Origin: Xanthomonas codiaei
GTDB taxonomy: Bacteria > Pseudomonadota > Gammaproteobacteria > Xanthomonadales > Xanthomonadaceae
Length of the DNA stretch: 64,000 bases
Assembly (NCBI RefSeq): GCF_002939785.1
Contig: NZ_MDEC01000018.1
Location: 34,346-98,345, forward strand
Direction: 5' to 3'
Shown: positions 26,682 to 35,191 of the stretch, one piece after another
Numbering within the stretch: the stretch's first letter is position 1
How the letters are laid out: each line of letters begins with the position of its first letter
The notes under the pieces: generated by a model
Told to the model about the DNA's origin: nothing
Seen by the model: only the letters and a program-made list of their open reading frames with translations
Database searches by the model: none
Made by a program: the position numbers and the translations under genes

Positions 26682-27578
26682 ATGCGGCCAACGTCTTTGA
26701 AAGTGGTGTGGATGCTGGTCTTGCTGCTGCTGCCGGCGTCGCTGCTGGCGCAGGAACTGGCGGCCATCCCGCCGCTGCGTTCGCCGGTGATCGATGTCAC
26801 CGGCACCCTGGATGCGGCGCAGATCCAGCAGCTTGAGCAACAGGCACTGGCGCTGCAACAGCGCAAGGGTGCGCAGTTGCAGATCCTGATCGTGCCCAGC
26901 ACGCAGCCGGAGACGATCGAGCAATACACCCTGCGCGTGTTCGACACCTGGAAGATCGGGCGCAAGGGCGTCGACGATGGCGTGCTGCTGCTGGTGGCCA
27001 AGGACGATCGCCGCGTGCGCATCCAGTCCGGTTACGGCCTGGAAGGTGCCATCCCCGATATCGTGGCCAATCGCGTGATCCAGGAATACCTGGCGCCGCG
27101 CTTCCGCGAAGGCGACTACGGCGGCGGTATCCGCGACGCCACGGCAACGCTGGCCGGCCTGATCGAGGGCGAGGCGCTGCCACCGCCGGTCAGCGGCCAT
27201 GAGGGCGGAGCCGGTCAGGGCGCCGGCGGCGGTGGCTGGATCATGGCGCTGTTCATCGGCTTCGTGGTCGCGATGGTGGCGCGGGGCATCCTGGCCGCCT
27301 TGCCACGCCCGGTGCGCGCGTTATTGACCGCCGTTGCGGCCGGCGGCGCGGCGTTGCTGTTCACCTCCCTGCTGCTGGCCAGCGTCGGCGCGGCCGTGAT
27401 CGGCTTGCTGGCCGGGCTGGCCTCGGCGTCGCCGGGGCGCTTCGTCGGCGGCGGTGGCTGGGGCGGCGGCGGTGGCTTTGGAGGATTCGGGGGCGGTGGC
27501 CGCGGTGGTTTCGGTGGCGGCGGCTGGGGCGGTGGTGGCGGATCGTCGGGAGGCGGTGGCGCCTCGGGGAGCTGGTAA
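26682..27578 (+). CDS. YgcG-type TPM-domain membrane protein
   Basis: A 298-residue protein with a signal peptide (VWMLVLLLLPASLLAQE), a TPM domain of about residues 30-160 (SPVIDVTGTLDAAQIQQLE, LQILIVPSTQPETIEQYTLR, DDGVLLLVAKDDRRVRIQSG, IPDIVANRVI), two hydrophobic helices near 185-260 and a Gly/Trp-rich C-terminal tail. This is the YgcG layout (TPM_phosphatase fold). It is the middle gene of lemA-ygcG-TPM and its stop codon overlaps the next start. Membrane-anchored role in envelope upkeep is suspected, not shown. Confidence 0.88.
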   Translation: MRPTSLKVVWMLVLLLLPASLLAQELAAIPPLRSPVIDVTGTLDAAQIQQLEQQALALQQRKGAQLQILIVPSTQPETIEQYTLRVFDTWKIGRKGVDDGVLLLVAKDDRRVRIQSGYGLEGAIPDIVANRVIQEYLAPRFREGDYGGGIRDATATLAGLIEGEALPPPVSGHEGGAGQGAGGGGWIMALFIGFVVAMVARGILAALPRPVRALLTAVAAGGAALLFTSLLLASVGAAVIGLLAGLASASPGRFVGGGGWGGGGGFGGFGGGGRGGFGGGGWGGGGGSSGGGGASGSW

Positions 27579-28069
27579 TGCGGTGGCTCAAGCATGTCTT
27601 CGCGCCCTCGGCGCAGCGCAGATTTCCAGCCTCCTGCATGGAGACGATCGCCGCGGCGGTTGCCGCCAGCGAGCGCAGCCACACAGGGCAGATCATGGTG
27701 GCGGTCGAGGCGGACTTGCCCCTTGGCGCGCTGTGGCGCCGTCACAGCGCGCGGCACAGCGCCGAACAGGCCTTCGCCCACCTGCGCACCTGGGATACGG
27801 AGGCCAACAACGGGGTGCTGATCTACCTGCTGCTCGCCGACCACGCCATCGAGGTGGTGGCCGACCGCGGCCTGCGCCGCCTGGTGCCGGATGCCCAGTG
27901 GGCGGAGGTGTGCCGGCGCATGCAGCAGTTCCTGCGCGAGGGGCAGTACGAGGTGGCGGTGCTAGCGGGCATCGAGGCGGTGACCGAGCTGCTGGTCGCG
28001 CACTTCCCGCGCAGCGCGGACGCGCCGTATGAAGACGAGCTGCCCAACCGGCCACAGCTTTTAGGCTGA
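27578..28069 (+). CDS. TPM-domain protein, cytoplasmic or anchored partner of YgcG
   Basis: A 163-residue second TPM-domain protein. The ATG shares its A with the stop codon of the upstream gene (TAATG), so translation is coupled. After a basic N-terminus it has SHTGQIMVAVEAD, NNGVLIYLLLADHAIEVVADRGLR and a helix EVCRRMQQFLREGQYEVAVLAGIEAVTELL, which is the TPM fold without signal peptide or helices that span the membrane. Such short TPM proteins usually accompany LemA and YgcG. Confidence 0.85.
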   Translation: MRWLKHVFAPSAQRRFPASCMETIAAAVAASERSHTGQIMVAVEADLPLGALWRRHSARHSAEQAFAHLRTWDTEANNGVLIYLLLADHAIEVVADRGLRRLVPDAQWAEVCRRMQQFLREGQYEVAVLAGIEAVTELLVAHFPRSADAPYEDELPNRPQLLG

Positions 28070-28122
28070 GGGCGCCCGAGGTGTCAGAATAGCGGTCTCG
28101 CTCTACGTGATCCGCGCTCGGC

Positions 28123-29013
28123 ATGATCTATCTGCACGCCATCGACCCCATCGCCTTCTCGCTTGGCCCGGTGCAGGTGCACTGGTATGGCTTGATGTAC
28201 CTGGCGGCCTTTTTCTCGGCCTGGGCGCTGGGGCGCTCGCGCATCCTGCGCGGCCGCCTGCCTGGCGTGGACATGGACGGGTTCTCCGACCTGCTGTTCT
28301 ACGGCATGCTCGGTGTGGTGCTGGGCGGGCGCATCGGCTACATGCTGTTCTATGCGTTCGATACCTTCCTGGCCAACCCGCTGATCCTGTTCAAGGTGTG
28401 GGAAGGCGGCATGAGTTTCCACGGTGGCCTGCTCGGGGTGCTGCTGGCCTGCTGGCTGTGGGCGCGCCGCCACCGGCTGCATTTCTTCGACGTGATGGAT
28501 TTCGTCGCGCCGCTGGTCCCGCTGGGCCTTGGCTTCGGGAGGCTCGGCAATTTCGTCGGCGGCGAGCTGTGGGGCAAGTTCACCCAGGCCGGGTGGGGTG
28601 TGATCTTTCCGCATGCGCCGGAGCTGGCCAATATGGCGCCGGCACAGATTCAGGCGCAATACGCCGCCGGGGCGCTGGATCGGTTCGCGCGTCATCCGTC
28701 GCAGCTGTATGAAGCGGCGTTGGAAGGCGTGGTGATGTTCGTGGTGCTGTGGGCGTTTTCGATGAAGCCGCGTGCCCGCTACGCGGTGTCGGGCGTATTT
28801 GCATTGCTGTACGGCGTGTTCCGCTTCATCGTGGAATTCGTGCGGGTGCCGGATGCGCCGATCGGCTACCTGGCCTTCAACTGGCTGACCATGGGGCAGA
28901 TTCTGAGCCTGCCGCTGATCGTGGTGGGGCTGGTACTGCTGGCGATGTCGCGCCGCGCCCCAGTGCTGCAGCCGGTGCTGCCGGCCGCCGTCACCGTGGA
29001 GGCGGTCAAGTGA
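28123..29013 (+). CDS. lgt: Prolipoprotein diacylglyceryl transferase
   Basis: Lgt transfers diacylglycerol from phosphatidylglycerol to the lipobox Cys of prolipoproteins. The 296-residue polytopic protein has [16 protein letters not shown] at TM1, [29 protein letters not shown] with the essential His, and [13 protein letters not shown] containing the Lgt signature; [13 protein letters not shown] follows. All seven expected hydrophobic segments can be traced. It overlaps thyA by 4 bases (GTGA), the common lgt-thyA arrangement. Confidence 0.96.
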   Translation: MIYLHAIDPIAFSLGPVQVHWYGLMYLAAFFSAWALGRSRILRGRLPGVDMDGFSDLLFYGMLGVVLGGRIGYMLFYAFDTFLANPLILFKVWEGGMSFHGGLLGVLLACWLWARRHRLHFFDVMDFVAPLVPLGLGFGRLGNFVGGELWGKFTQAGWGVIFPHAPELANMAPAQIQAQYAAGALDRFARHPSQLYEAALEGVVMFVVLWAFSMKPRARYAVSGVFALLYGVFRFIVEFVRVPDAPIGYLAFNWLTMGQILSLPLIVVGLVLLAMSRRAPVLQPVLPAAVTVEAVK

Positions 29014-29804
29014 AGCCGTACCTGGACCTGCTGCAGCATGTGCTGGAGCACGGCGCCGAGAAGTCCGACCGCACCGGCACCGGCACGCGCAGCGTGTTCG
29101 GCTGGCAGATGCGCTTCGACCTCAATGCCGGGTTTCCATTGGTCACCACCAAGAAACTGCACCTGCGCTCGATCATCCACGAGCTGCTGTGGTTCCTGCA
29201 GGGCGACACCAACATCGGCTATCTGAAGGACAACCAGGTCCGCATCTGGGACGAATGGGCCGACGACAACGGCGACCTCGGCCCGGTGTATGGCAAGCAG
29301 TGGCGTCGCTGGACCGGCCCGGACGGCGTGGAGATCGACCAGATGCAATGGCTGGTGGACGAGATCAAGCGCAACCCGGATTCGCGGCGGCTGGTGATCA
29401 GCGCCTGGAACGTGGGCGAGCTGCCGCAAATGGCGCTGATGCCGTGCCATAGCCTGTTCCAGTTCTATGTGGTCGACGGCAAGCTCAGCTGCCAGCTGTA
29501 CCAGCGCAGCGGCGACATCTTCCTGGGTGTGCCGTTCAACATCGCCAGCTATGCGCTGCTGACGCACATGGTGGCGCAGGCTACCGGCCTGTGCGTGGGC
29601 GACTTCGTGCATACGCTGGGCGATGCGCACCTGTATGCGAACCACTTCGACCAGGCGCGCGAACAGCTGACGCGCGCCCCGCGCGCGTTGCCGACACTGC
29701 GCCTGAATCCGGAAGTGACCGACCTGTTTGCGTTCCGCTTCGAAGACATCGCCATCGAAGGCTATGACCCGCATCCGGCGATCAAGGCGCCGGTGGCGGT
29801 ATGA
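29010..29804 (+). CDS. thyA: Thymidylate synthase
   Basis: ThyA makes dTMP from dUMP with methylene-tetrahydrofolate. The 264 residues equal the E. coli length. The GTG start at 29010 overlaps the lgt stop. Hallmarks are [16 protein letters not shown], the active-site Cys in [17 protein letters not shown], the [19 protein letters not shown] substrate loop, and [12 protein letters not shown]. It ends [10 protein letters not shown] as usual. The folA gene follows at once, so the dihydrofolate produced is recycled by the next gene product. Confidence 0.97.
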   Translation: MKPYLDLLQHVLEHGAEKSDRTGTGTRSVFGWQMRFDLNAGFPLVTTKKLHLRSIIHELLWFLQGDTNIGYLKDNQVRIWDEWADDNGDLGPVYGKQWRRWTGPDGVEIDQMQWLVDEIKRNPDSRRLVISAWNVGELPQMALMPCHSLFQFYVVDGKLSCQLYQRSGDIFLGVPFNIASYALLTHMVAQATGLCVGDFVHTLGDAHLYANHFDQAREQLTRAPRALPTLRLNPEVTDLFAFRFEDIAIEGYDPHPAIKAPVAV

Positions 29805-29809
29805 GTAGG

Positions 29810-29840
29810 CGGGACCCGGGACCCGGGACCGGGGACCGGG
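29810..29840. repeat. Heptanucleotide array CGGGACC, left arm
   Basis: Four 7-base units (CGGGACC three times, GGGGACC once) and a part unit directly after the thyA stop. The array is repeated in inverted orientation at 29898-29925, so the two can pair in mRNA around a stretch of about 55 bases. Confidence 0.85.
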
Positions 29841-29881
29841 AAACAGCAACTGCAGCACCAACGGCAACGTCGGAGATTTGC

Positions 29882-30421
29882 GTGGATCTGCTTCCCGGGT
29901 CCCCGGTCCCGGGTCCCCGGTCCCGGCCCTCCATCACCCTGATCGTCGCCTTCGACCGCAACAACGCCATCGGTCGCGACAACGACCTGCCGTGGAAGCT
30001 GCCGGACGATCTCAAGCGCTTCAAGGCGCTGACGCTGGGCAAGCCGATCCTGATGGGGCGCAAGACGGCGCAATCGCTGGGGCGTGCACTGCCGGGGCGT
30101 TTGAACCTGGTGCTGACGCGGTCGGGGCAGGTGCCCTTTGCCGGCATGCAGGCGGTGGCGTCGGTCGAGCAGGCGCTGGAGTGCGCCGAACAGGCGGGTG
30201 CGCAGGAGCTGTGCGTGATCGGTGGTGGCGAGATCTACCGGCTGACGATGGAACGCGCCGATCTGCTGGCGGTCACCGAGGTGGACACTGCGGTCGAACA
30301 TGCCGATACGCACTTTCCGCCGATCGATCCGGCGCTGTGGGTTCCAGCGCATCGCCAGGCGCATGCGCCCGATGACCGCCATGCGTTTGCGTTTTCCTTT
30401 GTGGATTACCTGCGGCGCTGA
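29882..30421 (+). CDS. folA: Dihydrofolate reductase with repeat-encoded N-terminus
   Basis: FolA reduces dihydrofolate to tetrahydrofolate with NADPH. The conserved core runs from SITLIVAFDRNNAIGRDNDL, with DLPWKLPDDLKRFK (the catalytic Asp), ILMGRKTAQSLGR and CVIGGGEIYRL. The core would start at about 29930, but no ATG, GTG or TTG lies between the heptad array (29898-29925) and the core. The best start is GTG at 29882, with GGAG at 29872-29875, giving 179 residues of which about 16 are encoded largely by the repeat. ATG at 29801, overlapping the thyA stop, is also in frame and would add 27 more. E. coli FolA has 159 residues. Confidence 0.9.
   Translation: MDLLPGSPVPGPRSRPSITLIVAFDRNNAIGRDNDLPWKLPDDLKRFKALTLGKPILMGRKTAQSLGRALPGRLNLVLTRSGQVPFAGMQAVASVEQALECAEQAGAQELCVIGGGEIYRLTMERADLLAVTEVDTAVEHADTHFPPIDPALWVPAHRQAHAPDDRHAFAFSFVDYLRR
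29898..29925. repeat. Heptanucleotide array GGTCCCN, inside the folA reading frame
   Basis: Four units GGTCCCC, GGTCCCG, GGTCCCC, GGTCCCG, the reverse complement of the 29810 array. It lies inside the translated 5' end of folA; a change of one unit would shift the frame between the start codon and the conserved core. Confidence 0.85.
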
Positions 30422-30469
30422 GTCGGCACGGACGCAGCGCGCGATCGGCGCGCCAGGTTCAAATGAGGC

Positions 30470-31474
30470 TTACTCATGAACGCCGCCACCTTGCGGCTTG
30501 GCCGGCGCAGCATTGCCGTTGCCCGCATTTCCAGCAGTTCCAGCATTCCCCGCGTTGCCTCCTCCATTGCCGCGCCCACGGCCGCGCCCGCGTTGGCGGC
30601 CCTGGCCTTCGCGCGGACGCCGGGGGGCGTGCGCGGACGGCGCCGCCGGGGCGGTGACTTCACGTCCCGGCACCTGCACCACGCGCAGCTCGTCGGTGTC
30701 CAGCTGCAGCGCGGTGAGCTTGCCGCCCCAGACCGCACCGGTGTCGATGGCGTGCACGCCCTGGGTGATCGTCAGCCCCAATGCCGACCAGTGCCCGCAG
30801 ACGATCTTCAGGTCGCGCTCGACCCGGCCCGGCACCTCGAACCACGGATACAGTCCCTGTGCCTGCGTGCCCGGCGTGCCCTTGTCTTCGGTGGCGATCC
30901 GCCCGCGCGGGGTGCAATAGCGCATGCGCGTGAACAGGTTGATGATGGCGCGGCTGCGCTCATAGCCGCTCAATCCCGGCGACCAGCCGGGCTGGTCGCC
31001 GTACATGTTGCGCAGCAGCTTGCGGTAGCCGCCGCCCTGCAGTTGCTGCTCGACCTCGCGCGCATGCTTCTCCGCCATCTGCGTGGTCCACTTCGGCGCC
31101 AGCCCGGCATGGATCATCATCCAGCCCAGGCTGCGGTCCACGTGCGCCAGCTTCTGCATGCGCAGCCAGTCCAGCAGCACGTCGCGGTCCTCGGCCAGCA
31201 CGATGCGCTGCAGGTCCGGGTTGACCTTGCGCTGCTCCTCTTCCGAGCGTGCGCCGATCGCCAACAGCGACAGGTCATGATTGCCCAGCACCACCACGCT
31301 GTGCGCGCGCAGCGAATGCACCAGCCGCAGCGTTTCCAGCGACTGCCCGCCGCGGTTGACCAGGTCGCCGCAGAACCACAGCGTGTCCTGCGCCGGGTCG
31401 AAATTGATCTTCTCCAGCAATCGCTGGGTGATGTCGTAACACCCCTGCAGGTCGCCAATTGCCCAGACGCTCAT
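30470..31474 (-). CDS. apaH: Symmetrical diadenosine tetraphosphatase with RG/GN-rich tail
   Basis: ApaH splits Ap4A into two ADP and also removes Np4 caps from RNA. The 334 residues include the metallophosphatase core: WAIGDLQGCYD, FCGDLVNRGGQS, VVLGNHDLSLLA, MMIHAGLAP, and the late CGHWSALG and IDTGAVWGG. Usual length is about 280; here about 55 extra residues follow the core, first Pro/Arg-rich, then GRQRGRGRGRGNGGG and NAG repeats, a basic disordered tail. It is the last gene of the lptD-surA-pdxA-rsmA-apaG-apaH cluster and converges with folA. Confidence 0.95.
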   Translation of the reverse strand: MSVWAIGDLQGCYDITQRLLEKINFDPAQDTLWFCGDLVNRGGQSLETLRLVHSLRAHSVVVLGNHDLSLLAIGARSEEEQRKVNPDLQRIVLAEDRDVLLDWLRMQKLAHVDRSLGWMMIHAGLAPKWTTQMAEKHAREVEQQLQGGGYRKLLRNMYGDQPGWSPGLSGYERSRAIINLFTRMRYCTPRGRIATEDKGTPGTQAQGLYPWFEVPGRVERDLKIVCGHWSALGLTITQGVHAIDTGAVWGGKLTALQLDTDELRVVQVPGREVTAPAAPSAHAPRRPREGQGRQRGRGRGRGNGGGNAGNAGTAGNAGNGNAAPAKPQGGGVHE

Positions 31475-31502
31475 CGCGTGCGCTCCATCAGTCCAGCAGT
31501 CA

Positions 31503-31886
31503 TCAGTGCAGCGTCCTGGGCACGCTCAGCACAAAGGCGGCGATCGGGGCGGTGAATTCGGTGCCATCGTCGGCCACCATGTCGTAGTGGCCTTGCATCT
31601 GGCCCTGCTCGGTTTCCAGCAGCACGCCGGAGGTGTAATGAAACGCCTCGCCAGGGCGCAGCCAGGGCTGCTCGCCGACCACGCCTTCGCCATCGACCCG
31701 CTCGGTGCGGCCGTTGGCGTCGGTGATCTGCCAGTGGCGGGCGATCAGGCGCGCAGGCACGGCGCCCGCGTTGTGGATGCGGATGCTGTAGGCGAAGGCA
31801 TAGCGGCCTTCTTCCGGGGTCGATTGCTGGGCGAGGAAGCGTGGCGACACCTCGACCTCGACCCGATAGCGTGGATCATCGTGCAT
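31503..31886 (-). CDS. apaG: ApaG protein (DUF525)
   Basis: A 127-residue beta-sandwich protein of the ApaG family. [20 protein letters not shown] opens the fold, then [45 protein letters not shown] with the conserved glycine loop, and [12 protein letters not shown] close it. It stands 28 bases upstream of apaH and 36 bases after rsmA. Its precise role in bacteria is not settled; it is linked to Co/Mg resistance phenotypes in enterobacteria. Confidence 0.94.
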   Translation of the reverse strand: MHDDPRYRVEVEVSPRFLAQQSTPEEGRYAFAYSIRIHNAGAVPARLIARHWQITDANGRTERVDGEGVVGEQPWLRPGEAFHYTSGVLLETEQGQMQGHYDMVADDGTEFTAPIAAFVLSVPRTLH

Positions 31887-31922
31887 GCGAAAATTCTAGA
31901 TAAAACGCTGTGGGAGCGGCGC

Positions 31923-32711
31923 TCACGCCAGCTGGACATTGGCCAGCCGGATGAAATCGGCCACCTCGAGTTGTTCGGCGCGGGCATCCGGGCGCACCCC
32001 GGCAGCCTCGAAATGCGCCGGCTCGCACACCCCGGACAGGGCATTGCGCAAGGTCTTGCGGCGCTGACCGAAGCCGGCGCGCACCACGTCGGCGAAGCGG
32101 CGGTGGTCGGTGATCATCACCGTGGCCGGGTCGCGCGGCACCAGCCGCACCACTGCCGAGTCCACCTTCGGTGGCGGCCGGAACGCGCCCGGAGGCACCA
32201 CGAACAGCGCGGTGACCTCGCAGTACGCCTGCAGCATCACGCTGAGCCGGCCATACACCTTGCTGCCCGGGCCGGCGGCCATGCGGTCGACCACTTCCTT
32301 TTGCAGCATGAAGTGCATGTCGGCCACCGCGCCGGCATGGTCCAGCGCATGGAACAGGATCGGCGAGGAGATGTTGTAGGGCAGGTTGCCGACCAGGCGG
32401 ATCGGGCTGCCATTGGCCAGCTCGGTGAAGTCCACGCTGAGCACGTCGCGGTGGATGATGTTCAGCGCACCGATCGGCGCGGCGGTCTCGGTCAGCGGGG
32501 CGATCAGGTCGCGATCGAACTCGATCACGGTCAACGCGCCGTGCTTGCGCAGCAGCGGGAAGGTGATGGCGCCCTGGCCGGGGCCGATTTCGACCAGGTG
32601 CTGGCCGGCGCGCGGGTCCACCGCCTGGACGATCCGGTCGATGTAATACCGGTCGGCAAGAAAGTGCTGGCCGAGCGACTTCTTGGCCGGTGCGCTGAAG
32701 GAAGAATTCAT
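31923..32711 (-). CDS. rsmA: 16S rRNA dimethyladenosine transferase
   Basis: RsmA (KsgA) dimethylates two adjacent adenosines near the 3' end of 16S rRNA. The 262 residues begin with AKKSLGQHFLAD, the family start, then HLVEIGPGQGAITFPLL (motif I), VIEFDRDL, and VGNLPYNISSPILFHAL containing the NLPY catalytic motif. FGQRRKTLRNAL lies in the C-terminal domain. Position between pdxA and apaG is the standard one. Confidence 0.96.
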   Translation of the reverse strand: MNSSFSAPAKKSLGQHFLADRYYIDRIVQAVDPRAGQHLVEIGPGQGAITFPLLRKHGALTVIEFDRDLIAPLTETAAPIGALNIIHRDVLSVDFTELANGSPIRLVGNLPYNISSPILFHALDHAGAVADMHFMLQKEVVDRMAAGPGSKVYGRLSVMLQAYCEVTALFVVPPGAFRPPPKVDSAVVRLVPRDPATVMITDHRRFADVVRAGFGQRRKTLRNALSGVCEPAHFEAAGVRPDARAEQLEVADFIRLANVQLA

Positions 32712-32823
32712 CCACGCAGTTTAACGGAGCCGGCGGCCGCACGCGGTATCGGAGCCGGTTGCGCGGCGTGCAGCGACCGGCTAACCGGGCCACCGCTGTG
32801 GCCTCCCGCGCCGCGCGGGCAGC

Positions 32824-33795
32824 TCAGCCGCGCGCCGCCAGCCGCGCGCACAGCGCGGTCGCCGCCATCAGGCTGGACGGGTCGGCAATGCCGCGCCCGG
32901 CCAGTTCCAGCGCGGTGCCGTGGTCGACCGCCACGCGCGGGTAGGGCAGGCCCAAGGTGATGTTGACCGCCTGCTCGAAGCCGCTGTATTTGAGCACCGG
33001 CAGGCCCTGGTCGTGGTACATGGCCACCACCGCGTCGAAGCCGCTCAGTTTCTGCGGCAGGAAGGCGGTGTCCGCCGGCAACGGGCCGATCAGGTGCAGC
33101 CCTTCGCCGCGTAGCTGCTCCAGCAGCGGAATGATGACATCCAGTTCCTCGCGGCCCAGATGCCCGTCCTCGCCCGCATGCGGGTTGAGCCCGAGCACGG
33201 CGATGCGCGGCGCAGGCAGGCCGAAGTCGCGCCCGAGCGCAGCGTGGGTGATGCGCAGGCATTGCGCCAGCGCTGGGGCGGTGATCGCATCGGCCACCGC
33301 GCGCAGCGGCAGGTGGGTAGTGACCAGGGCGACGCGCACGATGTGATTGGCCAGCATCATCACCACGGGGCAGCCGGCCTGCTCGGCCAGTAGTTCGGTG
33401 GTGCCGGTATAGGCGATGCCGCCGGCATTGATGACCGCCTTGTGCACCGGGCCGGTCACGATGCCTTGCAGGCGGCCGGCCAGGCAGTCGCCGGCCGCGG
33501 TACGCAGGCCGGCGATCACCGCCGCGGCATTGGCCGGGTCCGGCGTGCCGAAGCGGGTCCGGGTGGCCTGGCGAATCGGCACCAGCGGCAGCTCGCCCGG
33601 TGCCCGCGCCGGCTGGTCGGGGTCGAGCAGCCGCACAGACAACGACAGCGCCCGTGCGGCGCTGTGCAAGGTATCCGGATCGGCATAGGCGATCAGGTGT
33701 GCGTCCGAGCGCGGCCGTTGGGCCAGCCGAACGCACAGCTCCGGCCCGATCCCGGCCGGCTCGCCTGGCACCAGCGCGAGCGACGGGACCCGCAT
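32824..33795 (-). CDS. pdxA: 4-hydroxythreonine-4-phosphate dehydrogenase
   Basis: PdxA oxidises 4-phosphohydroxy-L-threonine in pyridoxal phosphate synthesis. The 323 residues start LALVPGEPAGIGPEL, the family N-terminus, and contain VTGPVHKAVINAGG, YTGTTELLAE, LGLNPHAGEDGHLG with metal-binding His, and AMYHDQGLPVLKYSGF with a second metal His. The ATG at 33795 lies 4 bases after the surA stop codon. The gap to rsmA is 112 bases, the widest in this operon. Confidence 0.95.
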   Translation of the reverse strand: MRVPSLALVPGEPAGIGPELCVRLAQRPRSDAHLIAYADPDTLHSAARALSLSVRLLDPDQPARAPGELPLVPIRQATRTRFGTPDPANAAAVIAGLRTAAGDCLAGRLQGIVTGPVHKAVINAGGIAYTGTTELLAEQAGCPVVMMLANHIVRVALVTTHLPLRAVADAITAPALAQCLRITHAALGRDFGLPAPRIAVLGLNPHAGEDGHLGREELDVIIPLLEQLRGEGLHLIGPLPADTAFLPQKLSGFDAVVAMYHDQGLPVLKYSGFEQAVNITLGLPYPRVAVDHGTALELAGRGIADPSSLMAATALCARLAARG

Positions 33796-33799
33796 GACC

Positions 33800-35191
33800 T
33801 CAGCGCGCCGGCTGTGCCGGCGGCGGGGTCGGTGCAGCCGGTTCTGCCGGCTTGGTCGGTTCGGCGGTGGCATTGCCGTCGGCACGATCGCCGGTGCGGT
33901 AGCTCACATAGGCTTCGCCGCGCAGTTCCTGCAGGTAGCGGTTGTATTCCTCTTCCAGCTTGCGGCGGCCGATCGTCTCGCGGATCTGGGCGCGCTGGTT
34001 CTCGGCACTGACGTCGGTCTGGCGGCTGCCGACGCGCTGCACGATATGCCAGCCAGCCTGGGTGCGGAATGGTTCGGAGACCCCGCCGTCGGCCAGGCTC
34101 TCGACCTGCTTGCCGAAATCCGGGCCGAAGGCGTCGGCCGGGAACCAGCCCAGATCACCACCCTGCCCACGGCTATTGGTGTCTTCGGACGCTTCCTTGG
34201 CGGTCGCCTGGAAGTCGGCGCCGCCGACGATGCGCGCGCGCAGCGTGTCGATCTTGGCCTTGGCCTGGGCTTCGGTCTGGTTGTCGCCGATGCGGATCAG
34301 GATGTGCCGGGCGTTGTACTCGGTGACCATCTTCTTTTCGCCGCCGGCATTGGCATCGCGCATTTCCACCAGCTTGAGCAACTGGAACCCGCTCGGGCCA
34401 CGCAGCGGGCCGGCGACCTGCCCGGGTTGCATGTCGCGGATCAGCTGGGCGAAGGCATTGGGAATTTCGTCCAGGCTGCGCCAGCCCAGGTCGCCGCCTT
34501 CCAGTGCATTCGGGCTGTCCGAATAACGCACCGCCGCCGCGGAGAAATCCAGTTCGCCCTTGTCGATCAAGGCCTTGACGCCATCGACCTTCTTCTGGCC
34601 GGTCGCGATCTGATCGGCGGTCGCGCCTTCCGGCAGGCCAATCAGGATGTGCGCCAGGTGGTATTGACTCCCGGTGGTGGCCTGCTGGGCCAGCGCGCTG
34701 TCCACTTCGCCCTCGCTCACGCTGATGCGGCTCTGCGCAAAACTCTGGCGCAGGCGCTGCACGATGATTTCATCGCGCACCGAGGCGCGGAAATCGCCGT
34801 AGCCCATGCCGTCGGCGGCCAGCTTCTGGCGCAGGCCATCGACGCTGGTGCCGTTCTGCAGGGCAATGCTGGCGATGGCGCGGTTGAGTTCCTCGTCGCT
34901 GACGCGGATGCCGCTGCCCTCGGCGCGGCCGACCTGCAACTTGACCAGGACCAGGCGCTCGAGCACCTGGCGCTGCAGGACATCGTCCGGCGGCAGCTGG
35001 TTCTCGCGGCCGGCGTACTGCGACTTGACGTTGCGTACAGCGCGATCGAGTTCGCTCTGCAACACCACGTCTTCGTCCACGATGGCGGCGATCCGATCCA
35101 GCGGCTGGGATTGCTGCGCCGATGCCAGCGGCGAGACCGTGCTGGTGATCGCCAGCAACGAGGCAAGAACAACGGAGAAAGGCTTGGTCAT
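33800..35191 (-). CDS. surA: Periplasmic chaperone SurA
   Basis: SurA carries outer-membrane proteins such as LptD across the periplasm. The 463-residue protein has a signal peptide (MTKPFSVVLASLLAITSTV, cleavage after SASAQ-type site ASAQ), the N-terminal chaperone module starting LDRIAAIVDEDVVLQSELDR, and two parvulin domains: YHLAHILIGLPEGA to GPSGFQLLKLVEM, and YNARHILIRIGDN to QAGWHIVQRVGSR. A Pro/Ala-rich tail ends it. Its ATG overlaps the lptD stop by 4 bases. Confidence 0.95.
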   Translation of the reverse strand: MTKPFSVVLASLLAITSTVSPLASAQQSQPLDRIAAIVDEDVVLQSELDRAVRNVKSQYAGRENQLPPDDVLQRQVLERLVLVKLQVGRAEGSGIRVSDEELNRAIASIALQNGTSVDGLRQKLAADGMGYGDFRASVRDEIIVQRLRQSFAQSRISVSEGEVDSALAQQATTGSQYHLAHILIGLPEGATADQIATGQKKVDGVKALIDKGELDFSAAAVRYSDSPNALEGGDLGWRSLDEIPNAFAQLIRDMQPGQVAGPLRGPSGFQLLKLVEMRDANAGGEKKMVTEYNARHILIRIGDNQTEAQAKAKIDTLRARIVGGADFQATAKEASEDTNSRGQGGDLGWFPADAFGPDFGKQVESLADGGVSEPFRTQAGWHIVQRVGSRQTDVSAENQRAQIRETIGRRKLEEEYNRYLQELRGEAYVSYRTGDRADGNATAEPTKPAEPAAPTPPPAQPAR

